Shown: positions 39,385 to 52,002 of the stretch, in pieces | Layout: every line of letters begins with the position of its first letter | How positions within the stretch are numbered: the first letter of the stretch is position 1 | NCBI GenBank assembly: GCA_027563935.2 | Contig: CM050446.2 | Location: forward strand, 128,790,499-128,854,498 | Direction of reading: 5' to 3' | Length of the DNA stretch: 64,000 nt | Source of the DNA: Costus lasius | Lineage: Eukaryota; Streptophyta; Magnoliopsida; Zingiberales; Costaceae | Position numbers and translations under genes: made by a program | Notes under the pieces: model-generated | The model's database searches: none | The model's input: the letters and a program-made list of their open reading frames with translations, nothing else | Told to the model about the DNA's origin: nothing

Positions 39385-40858
39385 GTCTTGAACCCAAGAC
39401 CTAGAGGAGTGCCAAAGTTTTATGTTGCATGAGAAGACCAACCCAAGCTTAGGGTCATTGCTGAAAAGAAAGGAGGCATATTTTTGATAAAGGCTTCATT
39501 CTTCATATGGCCCAAATCACTTAAGCAAAGGGCCCAACCGAAATTGGGGATCTCATCCAATCTCACACAATCGGATTTGGGGATCTTGGAGAGGGCGACA
39601 TTTGGGGAGGAGGGCGAAAGCTTCATCTTCTTCCACCTTGGCCGATTTGGAGAGGAGCTTGAGGGAGCTCACTCATCCCCCATTCCCTTCATCCATCTTG
39701 GTGGCGAGTGCTTGAGAGGAGCTCACACATTCGACCACCATTTCCCACCTTGGCCGAGAGAAGCTTGGAGCTTGGTGGCGGATTCTTGAGGGAGATCACA
39801 TTCGGCTATCTTCATCTTGTTTGGCCGAGAGTCCCCATCCATTTGGGCCTTGATGGCGGTTTGATTGAGAAGGCTTCACTCATTCATCCACTTGGCCGAG
39901 AGTCCCATTGAGCATTGGAGTGGTTCTCCTTGGAGGAAAGGAGGGTCGAGAGCTTGGAGGAGGAAGAGGAGACCGGCGGTCATCTATCTTGGGTGGCGCC
40001 ACCTTCTTCCCATCATCCATCCATCCACATTGGGGGCGGCTTGCTTGCTGTCCACATTTGGGGCTGAGCACATCTTGGAGGCAAGAAGTGCAAAGGAGCA
40101 TCATTAACCACCTAGGGGGGCGACCCTAGGGTGGAACCCTCAAGGGCTTGCGTTTGAGGGGCATTTGGAGGAGTTCGGCCACCTTGAGGGAGGAGAGGGC
40201 TGAACTTCATCACTACTTTGTGTAGAGCTTGGAGTGGTATAACTCTACCTTACTTTGAGTTATTATTGTGCATGGACACTGCATGAACATTGTATTTGCA
40301 TTATAGTTCATTGTTAGTATCTCTATCCACATTGTAAGAGATATACTGCTCATACCCGAGGTTGTTCCTTGGAGGAGTTAGATTTACTTGTCCGGTGTGT
40401 TTAGCTTGTAACTTGTGCAAGCGCTGTGCTTGTGCAAGGAGCTCGCTCGCTGTGTAGTTGTTGATATCTGTATTAGGGTTTTGGGCATATGTCTAGTGCC
40501 CTTGCATTGTGACTACCAGCGTTGTGAGTGTTGTCATTTACCCGGCGCCTAAGTCTAAGACGGTCTTTAAGTGGCAAAGGAGGTTGAGGAGTAACATGTG
40601 CTGCCCGCCCGTCACTTATTGACGTAGGTCTAGGATTAGGAGAAGGCTAGGATCATTACCAGAGATCAGCCTTGGAGCTCAGTTCCATCATAGCTCAGCC
40701 CTGAGAGCACAGTGGATCCAGAGGGAGCTTCAGTCCGCACTACAGATCTTGGTTTTCCGCATAGTGAGTGTAGGCTGGCAATTTACACAGAGGTGTGAAT
40801 TGCGCCATCACGCTCAGGATTTACACAAAAATTTAAGGTGAAAATTAGGGCGTGACAT
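39373..40858 (+). repeat. Probable 3' LTR of gypsy element C
   Basis: The right end GGGCGTGACA at 40849-40858 is clear. A fitting left end is TGTCATGGG at 39373, after TAAAAAAAATA, giving TGTCA/TGACA ends and about 1.49 kb. The adjacent purine tract is A-rich rather than G-rich, so the left border is tentative. The middle contains several CTTGGCCGAGAG-type repeats, probably in the leader. Confidence 0.55.
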
Positions 40859-40859
40859 C

Positions 40860-42199
<1,340 letters not shown>

Positions 42200-42207
42200 T
42201 TGAAATT

Positions 42208-42232
42208 GAGGTGTTGACTAGGTCAACACCTC
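42208..42232. repeat. Perfect 11-bp palindrome at the NUPT 2 edge
   Basis: GAGGTGTTGAC, a 3-base loop, then GTCAACACCTC. It lies exactly where plastid-like sequence gives way to GC-rich DNA. Confidence 0.85.
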
Positions 42233-42865
42233 GATTCGAATGCCCATCCTTCATTTCCACGCTGCTTCGAACGACGCCGCCTATGTTGTTCACTCAACCG
42301 CCGTCGCCGGGAAGGGGAACGGGCTGGGAAGCGTGCGGCAGGCCGGAACCTGCGTCCGGCCTCAGCCATCGTTGCCGGAAGCCGCCGCTGCCGGGAATGG
42401 CGGAGAAGGAGATGTCGCCGGAAAACACAAGGGAAGAGGAGCTCGTTGGAGAAAACAACCAGATAGGGAAATTTTCGTTTGTTCGATTGATCAGGTCAAA
42501 GCAAACCTACCTAAACCCTACAAGCTTCAATCAAGATCCGCCCGTCGAATCGTCTCTCTTCCGGTCGCCGTCGACTCACATTCGCTCAAAGCCTCGCATG
42601 GGGGAGGCGGAGGAAGCTCGCCACCTGCGTTCTGCCCGCCTCCCTCTCTTCTTCCTTCTGGACGGAGCTGGAAGGGAGAGTGCGCTTGTCGGCTCTCGGA
42701 ACAGGGGAGGTCTCCTTCTCCTTCCCCTCGTTCCTCCCTCTGCCCCGTTGCTCGTCCTCACCGGATCTTAAAGGGGAGGAGGTGACGCTGCGTTTGGAAA
42801 GCATCTCGCTTGCCAGCCAGTGCCAGCACCATTGCCAGCCAGCCAGTGACAAATATCACACCCCT
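42233..42865. other. GC-rich island without recognised gene
   Basis: GC-rich with overlapping open frames (42211-42771 and 42240-42785 on plus; 42576-42852 on minus) rich in Pro, Ser, Gly and Arg. No domain is recognisable in any of them. It is followed directly by the 130-bp array, whose first GTGTGA motif appears near 42885. Confidence 0.4.
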
Positions 42866-42869
42866 CCCA

Positions 42870-43715
42870 TAATTTCTGCCAAAATTATGTGTGAGATTAA
42901 TCACGACCATCCTGTAATTTCTGCCAATTCTTTTTTATACATCTAATAAAAAATTACAGGTGTGAAAATTATCACACCCCTTCTATGAAAGTCTTTATAC
43001 CAAAAACTCCTAAAATTACAGGTGTGATATTAATCACAGCTCAGCCCGCAATTTTTGCTTTTTTTTTAAATCTAATAAAAAATTACGGGTGTTAAAATTA
43101 TCACACCCCTCCTGTGAAAGTCTTTGTACCAAAAACTCTTAAAATTACGGGTGTGATATTAATCACGGCCGCCTGTAATTTCTCCCAATGTTTTTTTAAA
43201 TCTAATAAAAAATTATAGGTGTGAAAATTATAACACCCCTTCTGTGATAGTCTCTGTACCAAAAACTCATAAAATTAGGGGTGTGATATTAATCACGTTC
43301 CCCCTTAATTTCTGCCAATTTTTTTTTAAATCTAATAAAAAATTACAGGTGTGAAAATTATCACACCTGTCATGTTAAAGTCTCTATACCAAAAACTCTA
43401 AAAATTACAAGTGTGATATTAATCACGGCTCGCCTGTAATTTCTCCCAATTTTTTTTAAATCCAATAAAAAATTACGGGTGTTAAAATTATCATACCCCT
43501 CCTATGAAAGTCTCTGTACCTAAAACTCCTAAAATTATGGGTGCGATATTAATCACGGCCAGCCCGTAATTTCTACAAATTTTTTTTTTAAGTCTAATAA
43601 AAAATTACGGGTATGAAAATTATCACACCCGTCTAGTGAAAGTCTCTGTACCAAAAATTCCTAAAATTACTGGTGTGATATTAAGCATAACTCGCCTGTA
43701 ATTTTTACCAAAATA
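42870..43715. repeat. 130-bp tandem array (six to seven units)
   Basis: The marker GTCT(C/T)TGTACC-AAAAACTC recurs near 43000, 43130, 43260, 43390, 43520 and 43650, a spacing of about 130. Each unit holds an inverted repeat GGTGTGA-n-TCACACC and a second pair ATTACAGG/CCTGTAAT, so the strand can fold into serial hairpins. The same unit occurs inverted at 55625-56075. It resembles subterminal repeat regions of plant DNA transposons; that is inference. Confidence 0.9.
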
Positions 43716-44043
43716 TTGTGGGGTCAAAAAGTGTTACATGTTAAAATGTAATAAGTCCTTTCTTAAATTCACCGTAAATAAATAAAGCTTATTGTTTAAT
43801 GGGTTCTGGCTTCCAATGAGCGCAAGCGCTCATTGTTAATTACCTCTAAAAATAGGAAATATTTGATTAAGAGATCTATGCTATGAAATAAAGTACAAGG
43901 GAAGACAATATTATTCATAAACGTTATTAAAATACATGATTTGGCATTATAGATGAGCGATGAAAACAAACAGCTTGTATTTGTCAAAAATTTAATCTTG
44001 CGATGGCTTATGAGACAGTATCCGACCTGGGAAACACAATGTC
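43716..44043. other. Spacer between two arrays, no gene
   Basis: AT-rich, with no repeats or frames of note apart from the small palindrome GAGCGCAAGCGCTC near 43818. Confidence 0.5.
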
Positions 44044-44990
44044 ATATTGAGAAACTACGCCCCGATGATAAACATTGATGTACGCACCTCCCAAATAATA
44101 TTTCATCGTAATGCATTAAGGTATGTTGGATATTGGAATTTGGAAGATTATCCGGCCTTGACGGCGTATTGGATGTTTGATTTGGCAAAATTACCCGGCC
44201 TAGTGACTTGTTGGGTAATTTGAATTTGAGAAAATATCCAGTCTTGCGACTTATTAGATATTTAAATTTAAAAAAAATTACCCGGCCTTATGGCTTGTTG
44301 GATAATTTTTGAATTTGGGAAAATTACCCGGTTTTGCGACTTGTTGGATAATTTGATTTGGAAAATATCCGGTATTGCGACTTGTTGGATATTTAAATTT
44401 GGAGAAAATTACCCGACCTTGCGGCTTGTTGGATAATTTAGATTTAAAAATATTCGGTCTTGTGATTTGTTGAATAATTTGATTTGAAAAATATCCGGTC
44501 TTGTGACTTGTTGAATATTTAAATTTTAAAAAAATTACCTGGCCTTGTGGCGTGTTGGATAATTTAAATTTTAGAAAATATCTAGTCTTGCGACTTGTTG
44601 CATAATTTGATTTGGAAAATATCCGATTTTGCGACTTGTTGGATATTTAAATTGGGAGAAAATTATCCAGCCTTGCGGCGTGTTGGATAATTTATATTTG
44701 AGAAAATATCCGGTCTCGCAGTGTATTGGATATTTTGAATTTGAAAAAAAAATATCCGGCTTCACGGCATATTGGATACTTAAATTTGGAAAAATTATCT
44801 GGTCTCTTACCATGTTGGATAATTTAATTTAAAAATTACCCGGCCTCTCGGCGTGTTGGATAATTTAATTTTAAGAAATTACTTAAACCTTAACGAACGT
44901 AACACCATATTGAGAAGCTACGTTCCGACGATAAACGTCGACATACGCACCTCCCAAACAATACTTCGTTGCAATACATCAAGGCTTTCA
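44044..44990. repeat. 43-bp tandem array bracketed by direct repeats
   Basis: About 18 diverged units of 40-46 bp between about 44120 and 44890, each with (G)CGACTTGTTGGATA and ATCCGG(T/C)CTT or ACCCGGCCTT parts. An 80-85 bp sequence beginning CATATTGAGAA flanks the array in direct orientation, at 44044-44125 and 44906-44988, with about 85% identity by eye. Confidence 0.85.
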
Positions 44991-44999
44991 GTGTTATTT

Positions 45000-45683
45000 T
45001 TGTTTTATTTAAATATTTATATGGTTGTGTCTTTTGGAGTCGAACACGATATCAGTAAAATTTGAATCTTTGCTACGTAGATTCGTGATCGGGATGCCTA
45101 GACCGGCGATAGTCATGTATAGAGATTTGCTTTATTCGTTTATTTATTATTATTTTGATTAATTGTTTTCATGTATTTATTATTATTTTTTTTTTGCAAA
45201 AGAGCATAGTTACTCTTCATTCAGCGAGGGGTTCGTGTGCAGTTCTGTTGCCTCAGGCGACGAGGCCTTTGAGCTGTTTCTCCGAACTCTTTCCAGGTGG
45301 AGGAGAGATTGAGTGTGAGCTTCGATGAGGACTCTCATGTCATTTTCGGACGATCAAACCAGCAATGTGGCAGATGGCAGCGGCAAGCTTCTCCTTGCCA
45401 TTCTCCTTCATGTTATGTGACCAAGTGTTTAGGGCTGCCGAAAGTGGCGCTACTTCAATCAAGATCTCAGCCAGCGACCTTTTGTGGGCAGCACCAGAAG
45501 AAATGGTGTCGCTGTTTCAATTGAGATCTCAACCATCAACCACTCCTTCAGTGGGCAGTGGCAGAAGGAACAGAGGTGCGAACGTATGGTTGGGGTCGTA
45601 GCCGAGAGAGACATCGGGTTGGTGGAGTCCAACTTCAGAACTTGCCCAGCTTGTTCCTTGACCAGGTAGTGCTTTAGGAAGTG
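45000..45683. other. Target DNA of the copia insertion, left side
   Basis: Moderate GC, with short open frames (45297-45669) without recognisable domains. It is continuous with 52003 onward once the copia element is removed. It may be old genic or LTR DNA. Confidence 0.4.
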
Positions 45684-45688
45684 GATTG
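45684..45688. repeat. Target-site duplication, left copy
   Basis: GATTG immediately before the 5' LTR; the identical GATTG at 51998-52002 follows the 3' LTR. Five bases is the normal length for copia integrase. Confidence 0.9.
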
Positions 45689-46127
45689 TGTAGGTTATTT
45701 TATGGTCCATATGTTCTAAGCTATTAAAAGTAACTTATTATATTTTAATAAGTGATGAGTTTCTAAATCCTATTGGTTACAAAATCATTTGTTAACCTAT
45801 ACATTGATGGGATGTGGGTTATAATAGATAAAAAGAAACGGGTCCTCTCTCTACCCAATAACGTAAATTCTCCATCAATAAAAGGATGATGAGGTCTTCA
45901 ATCATGAAGCAAGCCATCAAGGGGTCAAGAGAGAGAAATCTAGTTTCATCAAACAAGAGATTATTTTAATCAATCATTATCAAATCATCATGGAGCAAGG
46001 TATGATTTTATTCTTGAATTTTATTATGCATGTGAAAATTATATAGTTCAATGATCTTGATATAATGCTAATGTAAATTATAATATATATTATTTATATA
46101 ATGATAATACAAAAAAATTATCTAACA
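45689..46127 (+). repeat. 5' LTR of the copia element
   Basis: 439 bp from TGTAGGTTATTTTATGG to TTATCTAACA. The 3' copy ends TCTGACA, so the terminal TGACA has mutated here. It is AT-rich, as in many short copia LTRs. Confidence 0.96.
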
Positions 46128-46129
46128 TG

Positions 46130-46141
46130 TGGTATCAGAGC
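46130..46141 (+). other. Primer-binding site of the copia element
   Basis: TGGTATCAGAGC, a perfect 12-base complement to initiator tRNA-Met, two bases after the LTR. Confidence 0.95.
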
Positions 46142-47139
46142 GATGGTTTTAGAACATATAATTTTCCATTAATAATTTTTTTTTTATGGCATGATGATAA
46201 TATATTCTACATCAATTTAAATGATTTCAGGTATATATAAATAAATTAGAAGTTATGTGTTTAAGTTGGACACATAATTATGATATAAAATTTATTTACC
46301 ATGAACGTTATATAAATTACATCTATGATTTCTCTTTATTTGGATTTATATATAGAAATCAATGCAATAATGAATTTTGGTTTACTATTTTTTATGTGAC
46401 ATATTCTTTACGTGTTTTTCTCTTTCATTGGTTTAAATGTTTTAATGCTCCCTTAATCATTTGTGACATATTTATAAAGTTTAACAAATAATAGTAACAT
46501 TTGATATATAATGGATTATGTTATATGAATAATTTTATTTTATGACTTCCTTATAATTGGTTACTGTGATTAACATCATAGTGCAAATATTATATATAGT
46601 TATGTTTAAATAAAAGTTTATTTTAAAGAAACTTTTATTAAATTGTATAACATTACAATTAATTTGGAATCTATATTATGAATAATTTGTTAGTCACCAA
46701 AGTGGCCAAATTAGAATATTTATATATATGCCAAAATAAAATTTCAATCACCCATTATTATGTGATGTTATTAAAAGGATAACATGATGATATATATATT
46801 CTATTAATGGGTATACTGAAATTCATTGATTATAAAATATTTAGGAATCACCCAAAGGTCGATTAGTTATTTTGTAATCATGAACATGACAATGGTTAAT
46901 TGATATATTTTGTTAGATATGTTTGGTACATCCAAAGATTATCGGCATGCCTAATTAAAATATACTTAAATTACCAATTATGTTAAAATGATAAGCATTG
47001 ATAATATTTATTGTTGTGCATTGTTGAATCACCCAAAGGAGAACATCAATGCACATCTAATTTTATCATCTGAATCTATATTATATGTTTATTTAAAACT
47101 TGAAGCATTAATGTATGAGCATTTTATTTATTTGCAGCA
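46142..47139 (+). other. Copia leader region without coding content
   Basis: About 1 kb of AT-rich leader between primer site and gag. It repeats motifs such as ATCACCCAAAGG (near 46850 and 47030). TTATTTGCAG just before gag looks like a 3' splice site, so a leader intron is possible. Confidence 0.5.
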
Positions 47140-47930
47140 TTTGGTCCTATTTCTCTTCATTCGCAAGCTTCATCTATTATAAAGTTCAATGGGCTTAATT
47201 TTTCTGAATGGTCTGAACAAGTCAAATTTCACTTAGAAATTTTGGATCTTGATTTAGCACTTATAGATGATAAGCCTGATGCTATCACTGACTCTAGTAG
47301 TGCAGACCAAATATCTTTCTATAATGCTTGGGAAAGATCAAATAGAATGAGTTTAATGTTTATGCGAATGACAATAGCAGAGAACATCAAGTCAACAATT
47401 TCTAAAACTGATAGTGCAAAAGTTTTTATAGAATTAGTAAAAAGTGTGTCCCATTCACTGCTGATAAGTCAATTGCTGGGACATTAATGGGTACATTAAC
47501 TACAATGAAGTTTGATGGTTCTCGTACCATGCATGAGCACCTTACTGAAATGATAAATATAGCAGCAAGATTGGGATCCATGGGAATGAAAGTTGATGAA
47601 AGCTTCCTTGTGACATTCATCATGAACTCCTTGCCTCCTCAATATGGTCCATTCCAAATAAATTACAATACAATAAAAGATAAATGGAATGTGACAGAAT
47701 TGCAAACTTTGCTTATTCAAGAGGAAGCAAGATTAAGAAAACAAGGAACGAACTCAATTAATCTCATGGGTTAACAAGGAGCTAAAAATAAATCAAGAAA
47801 GAAGAATCCAAAGGGTAATAAAGGACTATTGAAGGTTAATGAGTCATCTACCCAGATCCAAAAGAAGGAACAAAAGAAAAATAGTTGTCATTTTTGTGGA
47901 AAGCCTGGACATCATAAGAAAGATTGCTAA
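47140..47930 (+). pseudogene. gag: Copia gag with zinc knuckle (frameshifted)
   Basis: Gag homology starts at about 47140 (FGPISLHSQASSIIKFNG) without an in-frame ATG and runs to about 47450, where a frame change occurs (KVFIELVKS then an ADKSIAGTLMGT-like segment). The second frame, 47487-47774, holds KFDGSRTMHEHLTEM and LPPQYGPFQINYNTIKDKW, typical UBN2-type copia Gag, and ends in TAA. A perfect CCHC knuckle, CHFCGKPGHHKKDC, is encoded at 47886-47927. It would form the virus-like particle and bind element RNA. Confidence 0.9.
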
Positions 47931-48918
47931 AACGTGAGGCATGGTTCGAAAGTAGAGGTAAGCATAATGCATTCGTATGTTTCGAATCAAATTTTATTAA
48001 AGTTCCTCTTAATAGTTGGTGGATTGATTCTGGTTGTACTACTCATATTTCAAATACGATGCAGGGATTCCTTATGACCCAAACCATAAATGCAAATGAA
48101 AATTTTGTGCTTATGGGAAATCGAGTCAAAGTTCCAGTTGAAGCCATCGGAACTTATCATTTGATTTTAGACACTGGACATCATTTAGATCTTTTCCAAA
48201 CTCATTATGTTCCTTCTATTTCTCGTAATTTAATTTCTTTATCAAAACTTGATACAGCTGGATACTCCTTTAAGTTTGGAAATAGATATTATAGCTTATT
48301 TACACACAATCATTTTATTGGTTCTGGTGTTCTTAATGATGGCTTATATAAAATAAATCTTGATAATCTATTTGCTGAGACTCTGTTAACTTTGCATCAT
48401 CCTCTTGGTACCAAACGAGGTTTAATAGATGAAAGTTCTGCTTACCTGTGTCATAAACATTTAGGTCATATATCCAAAGAAAGGATACAAGGATGAATAA
48501 AAAATAATATCCTTCCTGATTTAGATTTTACTAATTTTGGTATTTGTGTAGATTGTATTAAAGGAAAATACACAAAATATACAAATAAGAAGAAAGCCAC
48601 AAGAAGCACACAACTCCTTGAACTTGTACACACCGATGTATGTGGTCCTTTTGATATTCCATCATTTGGTAGAGAAAAATATTTTATCACCTTTATCGAT
48701 GATTTTTCACGTTATGGATATATCTATTTGTTACATGAAAAATCTCAATCAGTAAATATCTTAGAGGTATTTATTACTGAGGTTGAAAGACAATTAGATA
48801 CAAAAGTAAAAATTATTAGATCTGATAGAGGTGGTGAATATTATGGAAGGTATGTGGACAACACCTCGGTCCATTTGCTAAATTTTTTGAAAGGCATGAC
48901 ATATGTTCTCAATATACA
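47931..48918 (+). pseudogene. pol: Copia protease and integrase N-terminal half (broken)
   Basis: The protease has its active site in WWIDSGCTTHIS near 48020. The GAG-pre-integrase zinc region follows (LCHKHLGHISKERIQ, about 48445-48492) and is cut by TGA at 48494-48496. The same frame continues with CVDCIKGKYTKYT, then the integrase core with HTDVCGPF (about 48628) and SDRGGEYYGRY (about 48820). A frame change near 48860 disconnects the rest. Protease matures the polyprotein; integrase inserts cDNA, and its 5-bp footprint is seen at the element ends. Confidence 0.9.
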
Positions 48919-50280
48919 ATGCTAGGAACACCAGAACAGAATGGTGTTGCAGAAAGGCGTAATCGTACCTTAATGGATATGGTTAGAAGCATGTTATGTT
49001 ATTCTTCTTTACCCTTGTCATTGTGGATGTATGCCTTAAAAATTGCCATGTATGTATTAACTAGGGTTCCTAGTAAAGCAGTTCAAAAGACTCCTTTTGA
49101 ACTATGGACGGGAAGGAAACCCAATTTAAGGCACCTACATGTATGGGGTTGCCCGGCAGAAGTAAGAATTTATAATCCACTTAAGAAATTGGATTTAAAA
49201 ACAACCAGTGGTTTCTTCATTGGTTATCCAGAAAAATCTAAAGGGTATAGATTTTATTTCCCTAGCCATAGTACAAGAATTGTTGAAACTGGAAATGCAA
49301 AATTTATTAAAAATGGTGACATCAGTGGGAGTGTAGAACCACGTAAAGTTGAAATTCAAGAAGTCTTGGCAGAGTTTTCTTTACCTAAAACTTCTTCTAA
49401 CGTTGTTGTTCCCATAATTGCTAGACAACTAGGCAGCATACAAGAACAACAAACATATGATGTAACACCTCATAATGAAGATGCTACCAATGAACCAATA
49501 GTTAATGGACCACAAGAGATGGTATTAAGAAGGTCTGAAAGACAAAGACGACCTGCTATCTCTAATGATTATGTGGTTTACCTACAAGAGTCAGAACATG
49601 ACTTAGGAATGAATGATGATCCAGTTTCATTTTCACAAGCCATAGAAAGTAATAATTCTATTAAGTGGTTAGATGCCATGAAAGAAGAGTTGAAATCAAT
49701 GAATGATAATGAAGTCTGGGATATTGTTGAATTACCAAAAGGTTATAAAAGAGTTGGGTGTAAATGGGTCTTTAAGACCAAACACGACTCTAATGGCAAT
49801 ATCGAACGCTATAAAGCTAGACTTGTTACTAAAGGTTTCACTCAAAATGATGGCATTGACTACAAAGAGACTTTTTCTCCAGTTTCGAAAAAGGACTCAT
49901 TTAGAATTATTATGGCAATGGTAGCTCATTATGATTTAGAGCTTTACTAAATGAATGTGAAAACTGCCTTTCTAAATGGGAATTTAGAAGAAGAGGTCTA
50001 CATGAATCAACCTAAGGGTTTTATAATTAAAGGAAAGGAACACATGGTATGTAAACTTAAAAGGTCAATATATGGTCTTAAACAAGCTTCCCGACAATGG
50101 TATCTTAAGTTCAATGATATCATCTCTTCCTTCGGATTTAAAGAAAATATTGTTGATAGATGTATATATTTGAAGATTAGTGGGAGCAAGTTTATAATTC
50201 TAATTCTATATGTTGATGATATTTTACTTGCTACTAATAATTATAGTCTATTACATGAGACCAAGAAATTTCTCTCATAG
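48919..50280 (+). pseudogene. pol: Copia integrase C-terminus and reverse transcriptase (broken)
   Basis: The frame resumes with LGTPEQNGVAERRNRTLMD, including the catalytic Glu region of integrase, then a linker and RT: WKWVFKTK-type motif (about 49765), RYKARLVTKGFTQ, and DYKETFSPVSK. TAA at 49948-49950 stands where the family has Gln (LxQMDVKTAFLNG), a CAA-to-TAA change. RT continues with MNVKTAFLNGNLEEEVYM, SIYGLKQASRQWY and the catalytic YVDD at 50209-50220. TAG at 50278-50280 ends the frame. Confidence 0.92.
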
Positions 50281-51190
50281 AACTTTAAAATGAAAGATTT
50301 AGGTGAAGCATCCTATGTGATTGGAATTAAAATAATTCGTGATAGATCACAAGGAATATTGGAATTATCCCAAAAAGCATATATTAATAAAGTTCTAGAG
50401 AGATTCAATATGGAGAGGTGCTCTGCAAGTGTTGTTCCAATTCAGAAAGGAGATAAATTGAGCCTTATGCAATGCCCAAGGAATGAATTCGAACGTAAAG
50501 AAATGGATCGAATTCCATATGCTTCTATCGTTGGTAGCTTGATGTATGCTCAAACATGTAAAGGCTAGACATTAGTTTTGCTGTTGGAATGCTAGGCAGA
50601 TATCAAAGTAATCCAGGATTGGATCATTGGAAAGCTGCAAAGAAAGTATTGAGACACTTACAAGGAACAAAAGATCATATGCTCACTTACAGAAAATCCA
50701 ATCATCTTGAGGTGATAGGATACTCAGATTCAGATTATGCTGGATGTGTTGATACTAGAAAATCCACACTTGGCTATTTATTCCTTCTAGCTGAAGGAGC
50801 AGTCTTGTGGAAAAGTGCAAAGCAGTCTGTTATCGCTGCATCAACTATGGAGGCTGAATTTGTGGCATGCTTTGAGGCCACTATTCAAGGTTTATGGCTG
50901 CGGAACTTTATTTTAGGACTTGGAATTGTTGACAGTATTGCCAAGCCGTTGAAAATTTATTGTGATAATTCTGCAGCAGTCTTTTTTTCTAAAAACGACA
51001 AGTATTCAAGAGGTGCTAAACATATGAAATTGAAATACTTTGTCATTAAAGAGGAAGTTTAGAAACAAAGAGTGTCAATTGAACACATTAGCACCAATCT
51101 TATGATAGCAGATCCATTGACAAAAGGATTGCCACCAAAGACGTTTGGTGCACATGTCAAAAGGATGGGCATTACTGAAAACCATTATTG
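50281..51190 (+). pseudogene. pol: Copia RT end and RNase H (broken)
   Basis: MKDLGEASYVIGIKI, ELSQKAYINKVLERF and PYASIVGSLMYAQ mark the RT connection region. A frame change near 50565 follows, then RNase H (YSDSDYAGCVDTRKSTLGYLF, STMEAEFVACFEA, YCDNSAAVFF). TAG at 51060-51062 interrupts the end, and homology goes on to ADPLTKGLPPKTFGAHV, stopping at 51188-51190. RNase H degrades the RNA of the RNA-DNA hybrid. Confidence 0.92.
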
Positions 51191-51547
51191 ATATCATGAT
51201 GATATTTTATATTTTTGACACTTTGAGCTCATTTAATTCATGTTTCTGATATATTTTAATGAATCATGTTTCATTATGCTATTTGTTGTATATACATGAA
51301 TGAATTATGTTAATATAACAGAATTTATCATTGACAAAAACATTATTTTTGGACCATTATGACATATTTCTTATTAACATATTATATTGAGTATTTAACT
51401 AATAATGTGATACATAGAAGGGACTATGTCGATCTAATGACATACAACCGCTATGATCCTTATTAGTATTTACTTAATAGTGATTATGATTTGACTAATT
51501 TAAAGAATGGATTTATTATTAGAAGATTAGATAATGTCATATGGACC

Positions 51548-51558
51548 AAGTGGGAGAA
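51548..51558 (+). other. Polypurine tract of the copia element
   Basis: AAGTGGGAGAA directly before the TGTAGG of the 3' LTR. About 360 bp of AT-rich non-coding sequence separates it from the end of RNase H. Confidence 0.85.
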
Positions 51559-51997
51559 TGTAGGTTATTTTATGGTCCATATGTTCTAAGCTATTAAAAG
51601 TAACTTATTATATTTTAATAAGTGATGAGTTTTTAAATCCTATTGGTTACAAAATCATTTGTTAACCTATACATTGATGGGATGTGGGTTATAATAGATT
51701 AAAAGAATAGGGTCCTCTCTCTACCCAATAACGTAAATTCTCCATCAATAAAAGGGTGATGAAGTCTTCAATCATGAAGCAAGCCATCAAGGGGTCAAGA
51801 GAGAGAAATCTAATTTCATCAAACAAGAGATTATTTTAATCAATCATTATCAAATCATCATGGAACAAGGTATGATTTTATTCTTGAATTTTATTATGCA
51901 TGTGAAAATTATATAATTCAATGATCTTGATATAATGCTAATGTAAATTATAATATATATTATTTATATAATGATAATACAAAAAACTTATCTGACA
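51559..51997 (+). repeat. 3' LTR of the copia element
   Basis: 439 bp, TGTAGG to TCTGACA, with about 11 substitutions and no indels against the 5' LTR. Confidence 0.96.
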
Positions 51998-52002
51998 GAT
52001 TG
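51998..52002. repeat. Target-site duplication, right copy
   Basis: GATTG after the 3' LTR, pairing with 45684-45688. Confidence 0.9.

Larger units (their letters stand above)
36312..40858 (+). mobile_element. Ty3/gypsy chromovirus-like element C, 3' part
   Basis: Pol from the protease-RT linker through RT, RNase H, integrase and part of a chromodomain, then a probable 3' LTR. Gag, protease and 5' LTR are missing; the left edge meets the hAT relic at about 36305-36312. The chromodomain (about 39253-39345) marks it as a chromovirus, most like the Tekay/Del group. Confidence 0.87.
45689..51997 (+). mobile_element. Complete Ty1/copia retrotransposon with broken genes
   Basis: 6309 bp from LTR to LTR, with primer site, polypurine tract and 5-bp target duplication all present. 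The domain order is gag, protease, integrase, reverse transcriptase, RNase H, which defines Ty1/copia. The two LTRs have equal length (439 bp) and differ at about 11 positions by eye (about 2.5%), so the insertion is fairly recent. The genes carry several frameshifts and stops, so this copy is non-autonomous. It inserted into the region now split between 45683 and 52003. Confidence 0.95.

Noticed and set aside
42240..42785. 181-codon GC-rich frame as a host gene
   Set aside because: It overlaps other open frames on both strands, has low-complexity composition, and shows no domain.
42870..43715. CRISPR-like array
   Set aside because: Units are contiguous diverged tandem copies without unique spacers, in plant nuclear DNA.
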